From Hymenobacter taeanensis (GTDB taxonomy: Bacteria > Bacteroidota > Bacteroidia > Cytophagales > Hymenobacteraceae), in the NCBI RefSeq assembly GCF_013137895.1, contig NZ_CP053538.1:2325001-2389000 (forward strand): a stretch of DNA of 64,000 bases, in the 5' to 3' direction. The translations under genes were made by a program, and so were the position numbers. Numbering within the stretch: position 1 is the first letter of the stretch; every line of letters starts with the position of its first letter. Below the pieces are notes generated by a model. It did no database searches and was not told the DNA's origin. It was given only the letters and a program-made list of their open reading frames with translations. Shown one piece after another: positions 1 to 9,470 of this stretch.

Positions 1-111
1 TACAGTAATGTCCGTGCTATAGAGTAAGCAAAGAGATGGTTCACTTGATATGTTGAGATTATCAAGTTCTTGACTGTGTCTCACATTTACATCAGCTTCA
101 ATTAGACCTAT

Positions 112-158
112 AAACAGAAAGAGGCCTAGCATACTGTATGCTAGGCCTCTTTCTGTTT
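112..158 (-). terminator. Perfect 23 bp hairpin terminator after the M16 gene
   Basis: Arms 112-134 and 136-158 are perfectly complementary around one central base. The hairpin lies 17 bp past the M16 stop codon. The arms contain the heptamer GGCCTAG at 122-128 and its complement CTAGGCC at 141-147, so the stem is built from an inverted pair of the word that is over-represented across the window. Positions 1-111 hold no gene I can recognise. Confidence 0.85.
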
Positions 159-174
159 TGCAGCAGACTTGTGG

Positions 175-1452
175 TTACCTCTGTGGGCCTACAACTACTT
201 CGATCATTTGCTCTGGAGAAAGGTATTCCTGTGCTAGCAATTGTAGAGCTCTGGCATCTACAGCTTGTGTCTGTTTGATGAACTCCGAATAGTAATCAGT
301 TGGGATATTGAAAAACACAATGCTTTTATACTTATCGCACTGTTCAAATACAGTGCTTAATTCGTTGGCGAACTTGCCAGTCATGTAGTTCTTGACTGTT
401 TGGAGTTCGTCAGCCGGAATCAGCTCTTCTTGTAGCTTCCGCAGTTCATAGTGTACTTCCTGAATTGCAGCATCAGCACTGGCAGCATTAACATCAGAGC
501 CGATAACAAAGCTAGTGGCATGTTCTCTGGGGCCTACGCTGGCATAGATACCATAAGTAAATCCTTTGTCTTCGCGGATATTCTTCATTAAACGCGACCC
601 AAAGTATCCTCCTAGCACTTTTACTAGCACTTGGAGTTGATGGGTTTGTGGGTGGCTATTCGAAGGCCACAAGCGCCCAATACGCAGAGAGGCCTGCAAG
701 CTACCTGGCACAGTAACATAATCTAGGGGAGGGGCGCTTATGGTAAAGGCTTCTACAGAAGCTATGTTAGTCTGTTGAGATTGGGTTATGCCTAGCGTTT
801 GCTGTATGAGTTGCTCATGCTCCGGAAGTACATCACCACAGAGAAAGATTTCAGCACCCATTAGTTGATAAAACTCCTGGTGGAAAGCTCTTACCTGCTC
901 CACAAGCACTCCGTCGAATTTCGCTTCATCAAATACGACGCCATAAGGAAAGGTAGGGCCATACAGGTTACGAGAGAATTGCTCGGCAGCCAGATAGCTG
1001 GTTTTTTGCCGTTCTATCCGCACGTTCTGGATGGTACGAGCTTTAAGTTGTGCTAATTCTACCTCAGGGAAGGTTGGCGCCGTAATTACGTCTAGGAACA
1101 ACGGCAACAGCTTCTCTAGATGACGGCTTAAGCAATACAGGGTAAGAGTGGCACGATCAAAGCCTTGCTCACATTCAAGTGAAGCACCATAGAAGGCCAC
1201 TTCATCGGCAATCTGACGGGCAGTGCGGGTGCGGGTACCCTCCAGCAGCATTCGGGCCGTGAGGAGGGAAACGCTAGGTGCCGGCTCATACCATTTACCA
1301 GCTTTGAAGACAGCTTGCAAACGTATGACTGGCTGCGCTGCGTTGCGCAGGATGTGGAGGCGGGCTCCATTAGGGAGCAAAAGCACGTCAGCCGCGGGCA
1401 GCGTGATGCTGGCCAGCGGCTGAACGGGAGGAGCGACTTTACGGTCGAGCAT
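175..1452 (-). CDS. M16 (insulinase/pitrilysin) family protein, non-catalytic type
   Basis: This 425-residue protein has the two-lobed layout of single-chain M16 peptidases. The N-terminal lobe lacks the zinc motif HxxEH: the matching place, about residues 67-72, reads ARMLLEGT. The C-terminal lobe keeps the conserved NIREDKGFTYG stretch (about residue 290) that shapes the substrate chamber. I infer an inactive partner subunit, like the second chain of paired M16 enzymes, but no catalytic partner is visible here. I see no convincing signal peptide. It starts 11 bp after porV ends and is followed by a strong terminator, so it is the last gene of a porU-porV-M16 operon. That context suggests, but does not show, a link to T9SS cargo handling. 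Family assignment is firm; the role is not. Confidence 0.85.
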   Translation of the reverse strand: MLDRKVAPPVQPLASITLPAADVLLLPNGARLHILRNAAQPVIRLQAVFKAGKWYEPAPSVSLLTARMLLEGTRTRTARQIADEVAFYGASLECEQGFDRATLTLYCLSRHLEKLLPLFLDVITAPTFPEVELAQLKARTIQNVRIERQKTSYLAAEQFSRNLYGPTFPYGVVFDEAKFDGVLVEQVRAFHQEFYQLMGAEIFLCGDVLPEHEQLIQQTLGITQSQQTNIASVEAFTISAPPLDYVTVPGSLQASLRIGRLWPSNSHPQTHQLQVLVKVLGGYFGSRLMKNIREDKGFTYGIYASVGPREHATSFVIGSDVNAASADAAIQEVHYELRKLQEELIPADELQTVKNYMTGKFANELSTVFEQCDKYKSIVFFNIPTDYYSEFIKQTQAVDARALQLLAQEYLSPEQMIEVVVGPQR

Positions 1453-1463
1453 TCAGGCGTGAA

Positions 1464-2660
1464 TTAGTTGGTAGGCGCTGAGTCGGAATTGCCGAAGGCT
1501 TCTTCGAGCGCATTTATGTTAAAGTGTAAGGAAATACGGATGGTGTTAGCCAAAGGGTTGGCTTTATCATTAGGAACCAGGAAAGCTGCATCTACTCCCA
1601 GCACGTTGTATCTCACCCCGGCACCTAGGCTCAGGTACTGGCGAGCCCCTTTGTACTGATGCTCATAGAAATAACCAACACGAGCCATAAGGAGGTCGTT
1701 GTAAGCATACTCTAGGCCAGTAGCTAAGTTAATTTCGCGCAACTCTTCCTTAAAACCACCAGGAGCATCGCTAAAAGAGCCTAATACCGCACTCACAATG
1801 CCTTTCTGAGCACGCCGGTTGTTCTCATCAATTACTGACTGCTTGCCAATATTTGTTGGATCATCGACATCATAGAAAGGAGTAGGAACTAATAGCTTGT
1901 TCGCATCAAAAGCCAACGTGAGCTTATTGTAAAGATCGAGCTCCTTGGTGATGGCCGTGCCCAGCTTCAGGTTCATGGGCAGGAAGTCTGGCTGAGCGGC
2001 ATCGGTATAAGACATTTTATTGCCGATGTTGGATATAGCGCCGCCCAGTGATAGGTTATACTCACCAGCGCCAATTGTGAGGTCCTTGGTGTAGTATGCT
2101 CCCAGGTCAACGGCTACAGCCTGACCTGGTTTGGTATCCGCTAGGCCACCAGTAAGGTTAGAGCGGATATAGCGGGCATTGAGTCCTACTCCAAAGTTGT
2201 CGCTAAGCTTGAGGCCATACCCGATGGCCAGAGAGTATTCTTTGGGGTTGAATGTTGGCCCGGGAATGTTTTGAGCGTTGCGATACTGAATCTGGCCCAA
2301 ATCAAAGTACATAAGCGTCGCCGATAAGCCGGAACGCTCTCCGATTTTGAAGGTGGAGCCCAAATACGCCAAGCCCATGTCATTGGCCAGATTTTGCTGC
2401 CAAGGCGTGTAAGAAGGAGATATGCTGTATTTATAACGTACGAAGCCAAGTTTACCCGGATTGTAGTAGCCTGCATTAGCGTCGGGGCTGATAGCAACGC
2501 CGGCTTCACCTAAAGCAGCGGAGCGCGCATCGGGGCTAACGGTGAGGATGGGAACAGCGGTAGTAATGGCATTGGACTGCGTTTGGGCCTGAACAGTGGC
2601 AGCTAGGCCTAGTAGACCAGGCAGGAACGCAAAACGCAGGGGCAGCTTCGTCAAATTCAT
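1464..2660 (-). CDS. porV: T9SS outer-membrane shuttle/attachment-complex protein PorV
   Basis: PorV (LptO) is an outer-membrane FadL-like beta-barrel. It collects type IX secretion cargo and brings it to the sortase PorU. The protein (398 residues from the chosen start) has a signal peptide ending near TVQAQ. It then has the family N-terminus, with AITTAVPILTVSPDARSAAL followed by GEAGVAISPD, and alternating barrel strands to the end (LANTIRISLHFNINALEEAF). A longer reading from 2771 would overlap porU by 65 bp and place 37 odd residues before the signal peptide. The ATG at 2660 starts exactly at MNLTKLPLRF and leaves a 46 bp gap, so I prefer it. It lies directly downstream of porU, the usual Bacteroidota arrangement. 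Confidence 0.93.
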   Translation of the reverse strand: MNLTKLPLRFAFLPGLLGLAATVQAQTQSNAITTAVPILTVSPDARSAALGEAGVAISPDANAGYYNPGKLGFVRYKYSISPSYTPWQQNLANDMGLAYLGSTFKIGERSGLSATLMYFDLGQIQYRNAQNIPGPTFNPKEYSLAIGYGLKLSDNFGVGLNARYIRSNLTGGLADTKPGQAVAVDLGAYYTKDLTIGAGEYNLSLGGAISNIGNKMSYTDAAQPDFLPMNLKLGTAITKELDLYNKLTLAFDANKLLVPTPFYDVDDPTNIGKQSVIDENNRRAQKGIVSAVLGSFSDAPGGFKEELREINLATGLEYAYNDLLMARVGYFYEHQYKGARQYLSLGAGVRYNVLGVDAAFLVPNDKANPLANTIRISLHFNINALEEAFGNSDSAPTN

Positions 2661-2706
2661 GGACAGCAGAAAGGTTGTGGGGGAAGGTAGGCGAAAAGCC
2701 GCAGTT

Positions 2707-5700
2707 TTAGTTGAGAATGACAAGTTTTTCGTACTTAGATGCCGTTGCATTGTCGCGCTGAGAGCGGACACTTACGCGGTAAACATATACCCCGCGAGCA
2801 AGCTGATCATGGTACTCATCACGTCCGTCCCAGGAGATAGACGATATGTGAGAGCTGCTAGCACCCAGGGTGGTGCCTTGGAGTGTGCGTACCAGTTTGC
2901 CAGATACGGTAAAAATCTGCACTTGTATTTCTAGCTCCTCGCCGCTTCGGTTATGATCGAAGTGGAAAGTAGTAGTTGAAGAGAAGGGATTGGGATAATT
3001 AAGCACATGCTGCAACGCTAATTTATCCGTAGAGGCCGCAATGAACTCAATACTTTTTTCTGCAGAGTTATTGAAGGTGTCCCAAGCTTTAACCCGGAGA
3101 ATATGGGGGCCAGTGGTTAAGTCTTTGAACAAATATTTCACTTGGCCACTCTTGTAGTCATTGAGTTCCGACGTGTAGAAGGTGTTTAATACAGTGACCT
3201 TGCTAGCGTCATTATCAAGGGTAGCAGTAATATCATGGCCAATCCCGGAGCCTGCAGTATTGATGCCGCTATCATCTTTAAACCGGCCTAGCAAGGTGGT
3301 AGTGGTACCCGTGAGGCCCCCAAATACGAATTGCTCATTGTCCATGAACAAACGAATATCAGGCGGAACAGTATCACGTAGGGCAGAAGAGGCCGCACCG
3401 CCTACTGGTACCAAGCGAGAGCCGTGGGCATCCTGGCGCTGGGTTTCGCTGTAGGCATATAAGCTGATCTTGCCTATGCCTAGGCTGTAGTTGATGTCTT
3501 TGGGTACTACAAAATTGACAGTAAACTGCCCGCTGGTAACGGTAGCTTGGCCGTCATAGAGTACGTTTTCTCGAACGGAGATGCGTTGCTTGGCGTCGGT
3601 AGGGTCGTTGCCGAGGGTGGTAACGATAGATGGCTTCTCGTACACGGTTACCTGGGCGGTACCGGAGAAGGTGGTGTTACGTTGCCCATTCAGGCGCAGC
3701 TCACCTCGCAACGCTACTGTACTGAGGGCCCCTAGTGTGTCGGTTGGGGCTGCGGTAATTGGCTTACCATTCAGCTCAGTTAGTACTACCTGCTGCTCAG
3801 GGTAGGCCAGGCGCATGGAGGGGTCGCCGAGCAACGCATAGTTACGGTTACCGTCGCCGGCCAAAGCGGCATTTTTGGCCATGCTAATTACATCGCCCAG
3901 GCGAGGCATGGTGCCATCGGGGCGGCGGCGCAGTACGTCGTTGAAGAACTCGGTGGCCAGAAACTGGTTATTGGAAGCGTACACCACCCTGGTGGTAGTG
4001 AAAAGCCCAATGGCACCACCCTCTGTATCGGTTAAGGATTGCTCACCGGCAGAGGTAAACTCAGGGTTGTCGTAGGTGCTGAAGTCGCAGGTGCCGGTAA
4101 ACAGGAAAGCCAGGCGGTTTTTGTTCTGTAACCGCAATACTGAGGCATTACCTAGGATCTGCTCATCGGCCCAGTTTTTAGGCCCTCCGTGGCCAATGTA
4201 AGTAATAAGCAGTGAGCCCTGTTCAAACGACTCATCAATGGCTTTTTCAGCCTCAGGTGAGCGCTGGCCCGCGGCCAAAACAGTTTGCGGATACATATCC
4301 AGATACACCTTCCGGATGTTGTAATCAGGCTCCTTGGTTTCTATCAAGTTAACCAAGGGCTCAGCCCCCTTGAGGTCAAACAGGTTTTGGTCGCCATCGT
4401 CCGTGACAAAGGTGAGGCGGTTACGCCACTTTCCGTAGGCGGGAGTGGCATCGTAGCTTTTAAGCTTCGATACCACTAGTTTCGCCATATCGGCGTTGCC
4501 ATACTGGCCTACGGGCGAGCGTACGGGAAGGCGGCCAATACCAATATCCAGCATTTCAGAGCTGGAGCCAGGAAGCCAGGCTCCCTCATTGTCATCGAGG
4601 AGTCCGTAGTAGTCATCGGAGGAATAGCTGATGCCTTGCGCATTAGGGCGGCTACCTTGCACGGGGTCGAAGCTTTCCTGCGACTCGTACACTGGCACGT
4701 AGTTTTGCGCAATCTGGTCACGGTTTGCCATCCCGTCGTTCCACCACGAAGGAAGCTGGGTTTTATCGTTTGTAGGATCCGCCTTGTAATCGTAGGAAGC
4801 GTCGCCGAATAGCAGCAGGTACAGCTGGCGACTACCACCGGAACGGTCATACACCATCTTCATCAGATCACGGATGGCTGTTACATCCTGGCCACCGGAG
4901 CTGAACTCATTATACACCTGCGTAGTGGAAACCACCTGCGCAGTTAAGCCATCATGCTTGCGGCGATGTTCGGCCAGCTCCTCAGCCTGCGCTAAAAACG
5001 AAGGGTGCGTGACAATTACCAGGTCTAGCTTGCCATCGAGGTTTAGGGAGTGTAGATTTTGCACCGGTACCCGCCCAAAGATGCGAGGCGTGGGGAAGCT
5101 GGGGCCGGGAGTAAAAGCCACAAACTCCCGTAACGTATCAGTGCGGGCCAAAAAGCTGCCACCTGTGAGCGTTACTGCCGAAGGCACCCGCGGATTGGTG
5201 ACATCCCAAACCGTAGCCCCATTGGCGTTGCTGAGGTCAAACTGACTGACGGCATTGGCCCTGATGTTCTCAAACGAGCGGAACTCTAAGTAACTACCAG
5301 AAAGCCGCAGCTGTCGTTGGGTATTTAGCTCCAGATAATCGAGGTAGCCTTTGGCGGAGAGGTCGGAGCTGCCGTTGTAGGTAAGGCCCACTTTAATCTC
5401 CGAAGGGGCACTAGCAGGCACCGGATAGGTAAACGTGCTCAGACTGGTATTAGCTACCTCAGGGTAGGAGCCCTGGTAATTATTGATGGCGCTGATTACC
5501 TGATTACCCAATGGCTGAGAATTGGCCGTTACCTGAAAGAAGGTAGCTGCCGATGAAGTAGCAACGACGGAGCTGGTTACCTGGGCCGTAGTGCCTGGTA
5601 CCAGATCTGTTACTGGAAAGGAAAACGTGTTTTGGTTGCCGGCTGTGAACGACTCCCCTAGCCACACCCTACCTGATTTTAAGAGGTTGAACAGTTCCCG

Positions 5701-6651
5701 CTCGTAGAATTGGCGGTCGGGGAAGGTGCTTATGCGCGCCGAAGCGGTACCACTCACAGTTGGCGCAGCCGCTACCCGCCGGCCTACTGCAGAGCCAACG
5801 GTCAGGAAGTAATAAGCCGTATCGGCGTAGGGGTTAAGCTGGTGGCGAAACCGAAGGTTGCTGCCATCTTGCCGCCAGGTGTGGGGGCCACGAGCATAAA
5901 ACAGGAAGTATTCGTTGTCTTCGAGGGAGGCAGTGCCGTCGCCAAAAAACTGCATGGCATTTTCAGCCAGATCATCGGGGCGGTACGCACTGTTTGCCTG
6001 GGGCAGGGTGCCCATGGCGTTGCCATACAAGCGGAGCCGGGCTGGGTCGAGGCTTTGCACATTGAGGCCTAGAGCCCGAAGGGTAGCTTTATCAAGCTTG
6101 TACAGCCCGTTTGTGGGCACTCCAATCTTAAACCACTCACCGGAACTGAGCACCGAAGCACGCGCGTAGGTGCGGCCCTGGGTGCCCCGCTGTAGCTCAC
6201 CCGACAGCGTGTACGCAAAGGAAAAAGACGTGAGTTTTTCGGTTTGGCCCGTTTGGGAGTTGCGGCGCAGCGGCTGCAAGGTGAGCAGCGTAACTGGCCG
6301 GCGCTGCTCAGTGCCCCTAAATAGCGATACTACCGGAAGAGTAGGCAAAGAATTCAGATCGAGTTGCCGAGCTTCCAGGGGCGTAACCGGAACATACACC
6401 GCATCACGCAATTGGCCGTCAGCTATGTTGCCTTCTAGGCGGCGCTGGTATGTACCTACCTGGTCGCCGTAGCGGTACACGGCCCCCTCAAAGGTAGGCA
6501 CTCGCCGCTGCTGCCCGCGCACAAGTATGTCGGCAGTGCCATTCCAGGTAATAGTGCTCTGGACAACTTGTTCCGCGGATTGAGCTGCCGCCGGAGCTAC
6601 TAACCCTAGAATGGCCAAGCAGGCCAGCATCCAGTTAGTAAAGAGGCGCAT
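2707..6651 (-). CDS. porU: T9SS C-terminal signal peptidase / sortase PorU
   Basis: PorU is the surface gingipain-like (C25) sortase that removes the C-terminal sorting domain of T9SS cargo and joins cargo to the surface glycolipid. The 1314-residue protein begins with a signal peptide (about 1-23, ending PAAAQ). It has the C25 catalytic pair: His821 in YIGHGGPKNW and Cys855 in LFTGTCDFSTYD. The C-terminal part carries beta-sandwich domains and ends in a FlgD-like Ig module beginning NYPNPFSSTTTF (near residue 1220). PorU is known to keep this C-terminal domain. Length and order match the family. It is first in the porU-porV-M16 run; upstream pssA is separated by 139 bp. Confidence 0.95.
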   Translation of the reverse strand: MRLFTNWMLACLAILGLVAPAAAQSAEQVVQSTITWNGTADILVRGQQRRVPTFEGAVYRYGDQVGTYQRRLEGNIADGQLRDAVYVPVTPLEARQLDLNSLPTLPVVSLFRGTEQRRPVTLLTLQPLRRNSQTGQTEKLTSFSFAYTLSGELQRGTQGRTYARASVLSSGEWFKIGVPTNGLYKLDKATLRALGLNVQSLDPARLRLYGNAMGTLPQANSAYRPDDLAENAMQFFGDGTASLEDNEYFLFYARGPHTWRQDGSNLRFRHQLNPYADTAYYFLTVGSAVGRRVAAAPTVSGTASARISTFPDRQFYERELFNLLKSGRVWLGESFTAGNQNTFSFPVTDLVPGTTAQVTSSVVATSSAATFFQVTANSQPLGNQVISAINNYQGSYPEVANTSLSTFTYPVPASAPSEIKVGLTYNGSSDLSAKGYLDYLELNTQRQLRLSGSYLEFRSFENIRANAVSQFDLSNANGATVWDVTNPRVPSAVTLTGGSFLARTDTLREFVAFTPGPSFPTPRIFGRVPVQNLHSLNLDGKLDLVIVTHPSFLAQAEELAEHRRKHDGLTAQVVSTTQVYNEFSSGGQDVTAIRDLMKMVYDRSGGSRQLYLLLFGDASYDYKADPTNDKTQLPSWWNDGMANRDQIAQNYVPVYESQESFDPVQGSRPNAQGISYSSDDYYGLLDDNEGAWLPGSSSEMLDIGIGRLPVRSPVGQYGNADMAKLVVSKLKSYDATPAYGKWRNRLTFVTDDGDQNLFDLKGAEPLVNLIETKEPDYNIRKVYLDMYPQTVLAAGQRSPEAEKAIDESFEQGSLLITYIGHGGPKNWADEQILGNASVLRLQNKNRLAFLFTGTCDFSTYDNPEFTSAGEQSLTDTEGGAIGLFTTTRVVYASNNQFLATEFFNDVLRRRPDGTMPRLGDVISMAKNAALAGDGNRNYALLGDPSMRLAYPEQQVVLTELNGKPITAAPTDTLGALSTVALRGELRLNGQRNTTFSGTAQVTVYEKPSIVTTLGNDPTDAKQRISVRENVLYDGQATVTSGQFTVNFVVPKDINYSLGIGKISLYAYSETQRQDAHGSRLVPVGGAASSALRDTVPPDIRLFMDNEQFVFGGLTGTTTTLLGRFKDDSGINTAGSGIGHDITATLDNDASKVTVLNTFYTSELNDYKSGQVKYLFKDLTTGPHILRVKAWDTFNNSAEKSIEFIAASTDKLALQHVLNYPNPFSSTTTFHFDHNRSGEELEIQVQIFTVSGKLVRTLQGTTLGASSSHISSISWDGRDEYHDQLARGVYVYRVSVRSQRDNATASKYEKLVILN

Positions 6652-6790
6652 AGAAAAGACTCATACACGGAAAAAAATAGAAGACAAAGACCTGCGATGC
6701 CAACAGACGCGCTAGGCCGACAGTTCAGGAGTAGGTCGCTTTCTTAACTGCCAGAAGCCTGAAATATTGTGGCCTTTGAATGACTAAATA

Positions 6791-7492
6791 TTAAGCCTTT
6801 GCTGGGCGTACCAGAGAGAGCAACACGTACAGCAGAATAATCAGCGGAACGGCTACTACGCCAAGCCCAAGCAAGAGGCCTACACTCAACAGCAGGAAAA
6901 TAAACCGAACGGAGTTATCCTGCCAGCGCAAGCTCTTGAACTTGAGCGCAAAGAGTGGCAACTCAGCTACCAGCAAACCTGAAAGTATTACTGCCAGCGC
7001 CAGCAGCAGCCAGGGGTTAAGAATAGTAGTGGCCAGGTTGAAAGAATCGTGCTCCAGAATAAGCGGCAGCGAGGCAACTACCAGGGTGCAGGCGGGCGTA
7101 GGCAAGCCAATAAACGAGTCCGACTGGCGGGTGTCGTTGTTGAACCTGGCTAGCCGGAGCGCCGAGAAAATAGTAACGATGAAACCAACGTAGGCCAGGT
7201 AAGTCGGCAGATTTGCGGTAGTAAGGCTTCCCTGGAGCAGCTTGTAAATAATGGCGCCCGGCACCACCCCAAACGACACTACATCGGCCAGCGAATCAAG
7301 GTCTTTGCCAATGGGGGATGACACGTGCAGAGCCCGCGCCAGCAACCCATCAAAAAAGTCGAATACAGCGGCTAGTAACACAAAATACGAAGCGTAAACC
7401 AGATTGCCATCAGTAGAAAAAATCTGGGTTAGGGCCAGGCAGCCAGAGAATAAGTTTAGGCAGGTAACGGCGTTGGGGAGATGCTTTTTCAA
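6791..7492 (-). CDS. pssA: CDP-diacylglycerol--serine O-phosphatidyltransferase
   Basis: This enzyme makes phosphatidylserine from CDP-diacylglycerol and serine, the first step toward phosphatidylethanolamine, in the inner membrane. The 233-residue protein has the complete CDP-alcohol phosphatidyltransferase signature D-x2-DG-x2-AR-x8-G-x3-D-x3-D: Asp45, Asp48-Gly49, Ala52-Arg53, Gly62, Asp66 and Asp70. Hydrophobic helices occupy most of the rest. The opening MKKHLPNAVTCLNLFSGCLA is typical of Bacillus/Bacteroidota type PssA. It is on the same strand as porU but 139 bp away, so cotranscription is uncertain. The start is the only reasonable ATG. Confidence 0.94.
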   Translation of the reverse strand: MKKHLPNAVTCLNLFSGCLALTQIFSTDGNLVYASYFVLLAAVFDFFDGLLARALHVSSPIGKDLDSLADVVSFGVVPGAIIYKLLQGSLTTANLPTYLAYVGFIVTIFSALRLARFNNDTRQSDSFIGLPTPACTLVVASLPLILEHDSFNLATTILNPWLLLALAVILSGLLVAELPLFALKFKSLRWQDNSVRFIFLLLSVGLLLGLGVVAVPLIILLYVLLSLVRPAKA

Positions 7493-7552
7493 GTAGGCTG
7501 TGCGTGAATAGAAAGCAGATAGAAAAGTGGCCTAGCGGCCAGAGAAGCTCAC

Positions 7553-8188
7553 TTATTGCAGAAAAGGATTAGAGCGGCGCTCGGCCCCAACCGTGGTAGC
7601 TGGGCCGTGGCCCGGGTAAATCGTCACGGAATCGGGCAGCGTTAAGAGCTGGGAACGGATGCTCTCAATGAGAGTGTCGTAGTCGCCGCCGGGCAAATCG
7701 GTGCGGCCTATGCTGCCTTTGAACAGCACGTCGCCGCCAATGACCGTTTGCGTGGGCTCGTGATAGAAAACCACGTGGCCAGGAGCGTGCCCGGGGACAA
7801 AGCGAACTTCTACTTCGGTCTCGCCGAAGTGCACGGGCTGGCCGGGCGTCAGGAAGCCGGTTGGCTCAGTGATTTCAAAGCGCGGAAAGCCGTAGTTGGG
7901 GGCGTAAGAAGGTACGGCGCGCAGGGTGCTCAGATCGGCTTCGTGAATCAGGAAGGGCACCTGATAGGTATCCACAATAAACTTGTTACCAAATACGTGG
8001 TCGATGTGGCAGTGTGTGTTCAGCAGCAGTACCACCTCTAGGCCATTGTCGGCAATGAATGTGCGCAGGGCATCCTGCTCGGCCCGCTCGTAGCAGCCAG
8101 GGTCAATTACCACGCACTGGCCGGTGGTATCGTGCAGGAGGTAAGTATTTTCGGAAAACGCGTTGAAAGTGAATCCGGAAACGGTCAT
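7553..8188 (-). CDS. Metallo-beta-lactamase fold hydrolase (glyoxalase II-like)
   Basis: This is a 211-residue metal-dependent hydrolase. The first metal motif is HxHxDH (His59, His61, Asp63, His64 in NTHCHIDHVFGN). Later metal ligands are the His in VPGHAPGHV, the Asp in IGGDVLFKGSIGRTD and the His in YPGHGPAT. The tail GSIGRTDLPGGD is typical of the YcbL/GloB-like group, which hydrolyses thioesters or related small molecules; the true substrate cannot be read from sequence. A start at 8248 would add 20 residues with no family match, so I use the ATG at 8188 (MTVSGFTFNAF). It lies 60 bp upstream of pssA on the same strand and diverges from the FAD oxidoreductase. Confidence 0.87.
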   Translation of the reverse strand: MTVSGFTFNAFSENTYLLHDTTGQCVVIDPGCYERAEQDALRTFIADNGLEVVLLLNTHCHIDHVFGNKFIVDTYQVPFLIHEADLSTLRAVPSYAPNYGFPRFEITEPTGFLTPGQPVHFGETEVEVRFVPGHAPGHVVFYHEPTQTVIGGDVLFKGSIGRTDLPGGDYDTLIESIRSQLLTLPDSVTIYPGHGPATTVGAERRSNPFLQ

Positions 8189-8323
8189 ACGTAGAGGAAA
8201 AACAGGCCTAGAACATGTCAGGCATAATGAAGCGGGTAAGTTACGCAAGTGGGGGCAAACCTGCCTGGCCTAGAAGCACGGCGGTTTTAAACCAACAGCA
8301 GGCAGAGTTCCGCGAACCTCACT

Positions 8324-8331
8324 TACCTTGC
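8324..8331 (+). promoter_or_regulatory. -7 promoter element TACCTTGC
   Basis: This resembles the Bacteroidota -7 consensus TAnnTTTG with two differences at the 3' end. It ends 5 bp before the ATG at 8337, so transcription would begin at or next to the start codon, giving a nearly leaderless message. No -33 TTG is found at the usual spacing. Confidence 0.5.
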
Positions 8332-8336
8332 CACTC

Positions 8337-9440
8337 ATGAAAAGTGTGGACTACCTACTGATTGGGCATGGCATAGCTGGCGCTACCCTGGCGCAGGAAT
8401 TACGAGGCCGGGGCCGGCGCGTACTTGTGCTCGATACGCCTCAACCCAACTCGGCCTCCAATGTAGCAGCGGGCCTCATGAACCCGGTAGCTGGGAAGCG
8501 GTACGCCCTGGCCTGGCGCGCTGAGGAGCTGATGCCCGCCGCCGCGCACTTTTACCGTTCGTTGGAGACCCGTTTTCAGCAACTGTTTTTTTACGAAGCC
8601 CCCATTCTCAAGCTGTTTTCTTCCGTAGGGGAGCAGAATACCGTGCTGGCCCGCAGCGCCGACCACCCGTGGGGAAGTTTTGTGCCCAATGCGGATGTGC
8701 AGTTGCCTCAGGTAGAGGGGCTGCGGCAGGAATTTGGAGGGCTGCGTATAGAGCGAGGAGGCCACGTTTTGGTGCGAGAAGCGCTGGCGGCGCTGGCTGC
8801 TGAGGGAATTGCGGAAGGCTGGCTGCAGCACGAAACTTTTGCTTGGGACCTGCTTGTTCCGGCTACGGACGGCGGCACAGGCTTCACGTACGCAAACCGT
8901 GTGCGGGCACAGCACGTTGTGTGTTGTGAAGGAGCTGCGGCTGTTCAAAATCCGTACTTTCATTGGCTGCCTCTCACCCCCAACCAGGGGGAGGTGCTGA
9001 CGGTTGAATGTCCGGAGCTTTCTGATCAATACGTTCTGAATAAAGGAGCCTACGTGGTACCGCTCGGCAACGGGCAGTTTCGGGTGGGTGCCACCTACCG
9101 CTGGCCTCCCTTTGCGGCGGGCATCACCCCTGATGCCCGGCAGGAGCTAAGCCAGCGCCTGGAAGCCATAACCGACCGGCCGTTTCGGATAACGGAGCAT
9201 CGGGCCGGAGTGCGGCCCGCCGTGCGCGACCGTAAGCCGCTGTTGGGCACCCACCCAGCGGTGCCAAACGTGCATATTTTCAATGGGTTTGGCTCAAAAG
9301 GAGTGATGATGGCGCCTCGTTTGGCAGCCCTCATGGTCGATTGGCTGGAAAATGACGTTGAGCTGTGGCCCGAGGTCAATATTCGGCGATATTCTGCGTT
9401 ATATTCTCCAGCACCCGTAGTGGCGGGCGCTGGCTCCTGA
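8337..9440 (+). CDS. FAD-dependent oxidoreductase, DAO (glycine oxidase-like) family
   Basis: This 367-residue flavoprotein has the dinucleotide-binding motif GHGIAGATLAQEL (residues 9-21), then the acidic residue ending the second strand (VLVLDT). The C-terminal FAD-contact region is NGFGSKGVMMAPRLA. The D-amino-acid oxidase/glycine oxidase group oxidises amines or amino acids. The HAGVRPAVRDRKPLLG stretch fits that group, but the substrate is unknown. A TTG at 8328 would add three residues but overlaps the likely -7 element, so the ATG at 8337 (MKSVDYLLIG) is better. It is followed after 30 bp by the large outer-membrane protein gene, with no terminator between. Confidence 0.85.
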   Translation: MKSVDYLLIGHGIAGATLAQELRGRGRRVLVLDTPQPNSASNVAAGLMNPVAGKRYALAWRAEELMPAAAHFYRSLETRFQQLFFYEAPILKLFSSVGEQNTVLARSADHPWGSFVPNADVQLPQVEGLRQEFGGLRIERGGHVLVREALAALAAEGIAEGWLQHETFAWDLLVPATDGGTGFTYANRVRAQHVVCCEGAAAVQNPYFHWLPLTPNQGEVLTVECPELSDQYVLNKGAYVVPLGNGQFRVGATYRWPPFAAGITPDARQELSQRLEAITDRPFRITEHRAGVRPAVRDRKPLLGTHPAVPNVHIFNGFGSKGVMMAPRLAALMVDWLENDVELWPEVNIRRYSALYSPAPVVAGAGS

Positions 9441-9470
9441 TTCTAGCTCTTAGCGTTTTAGCTTTCGTAT

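Noticed and set aside
1..111. Possible start of another gene at the left edge
   Set aside because: The stretch has no open frame with family features and lies beyond the M16 terminator.
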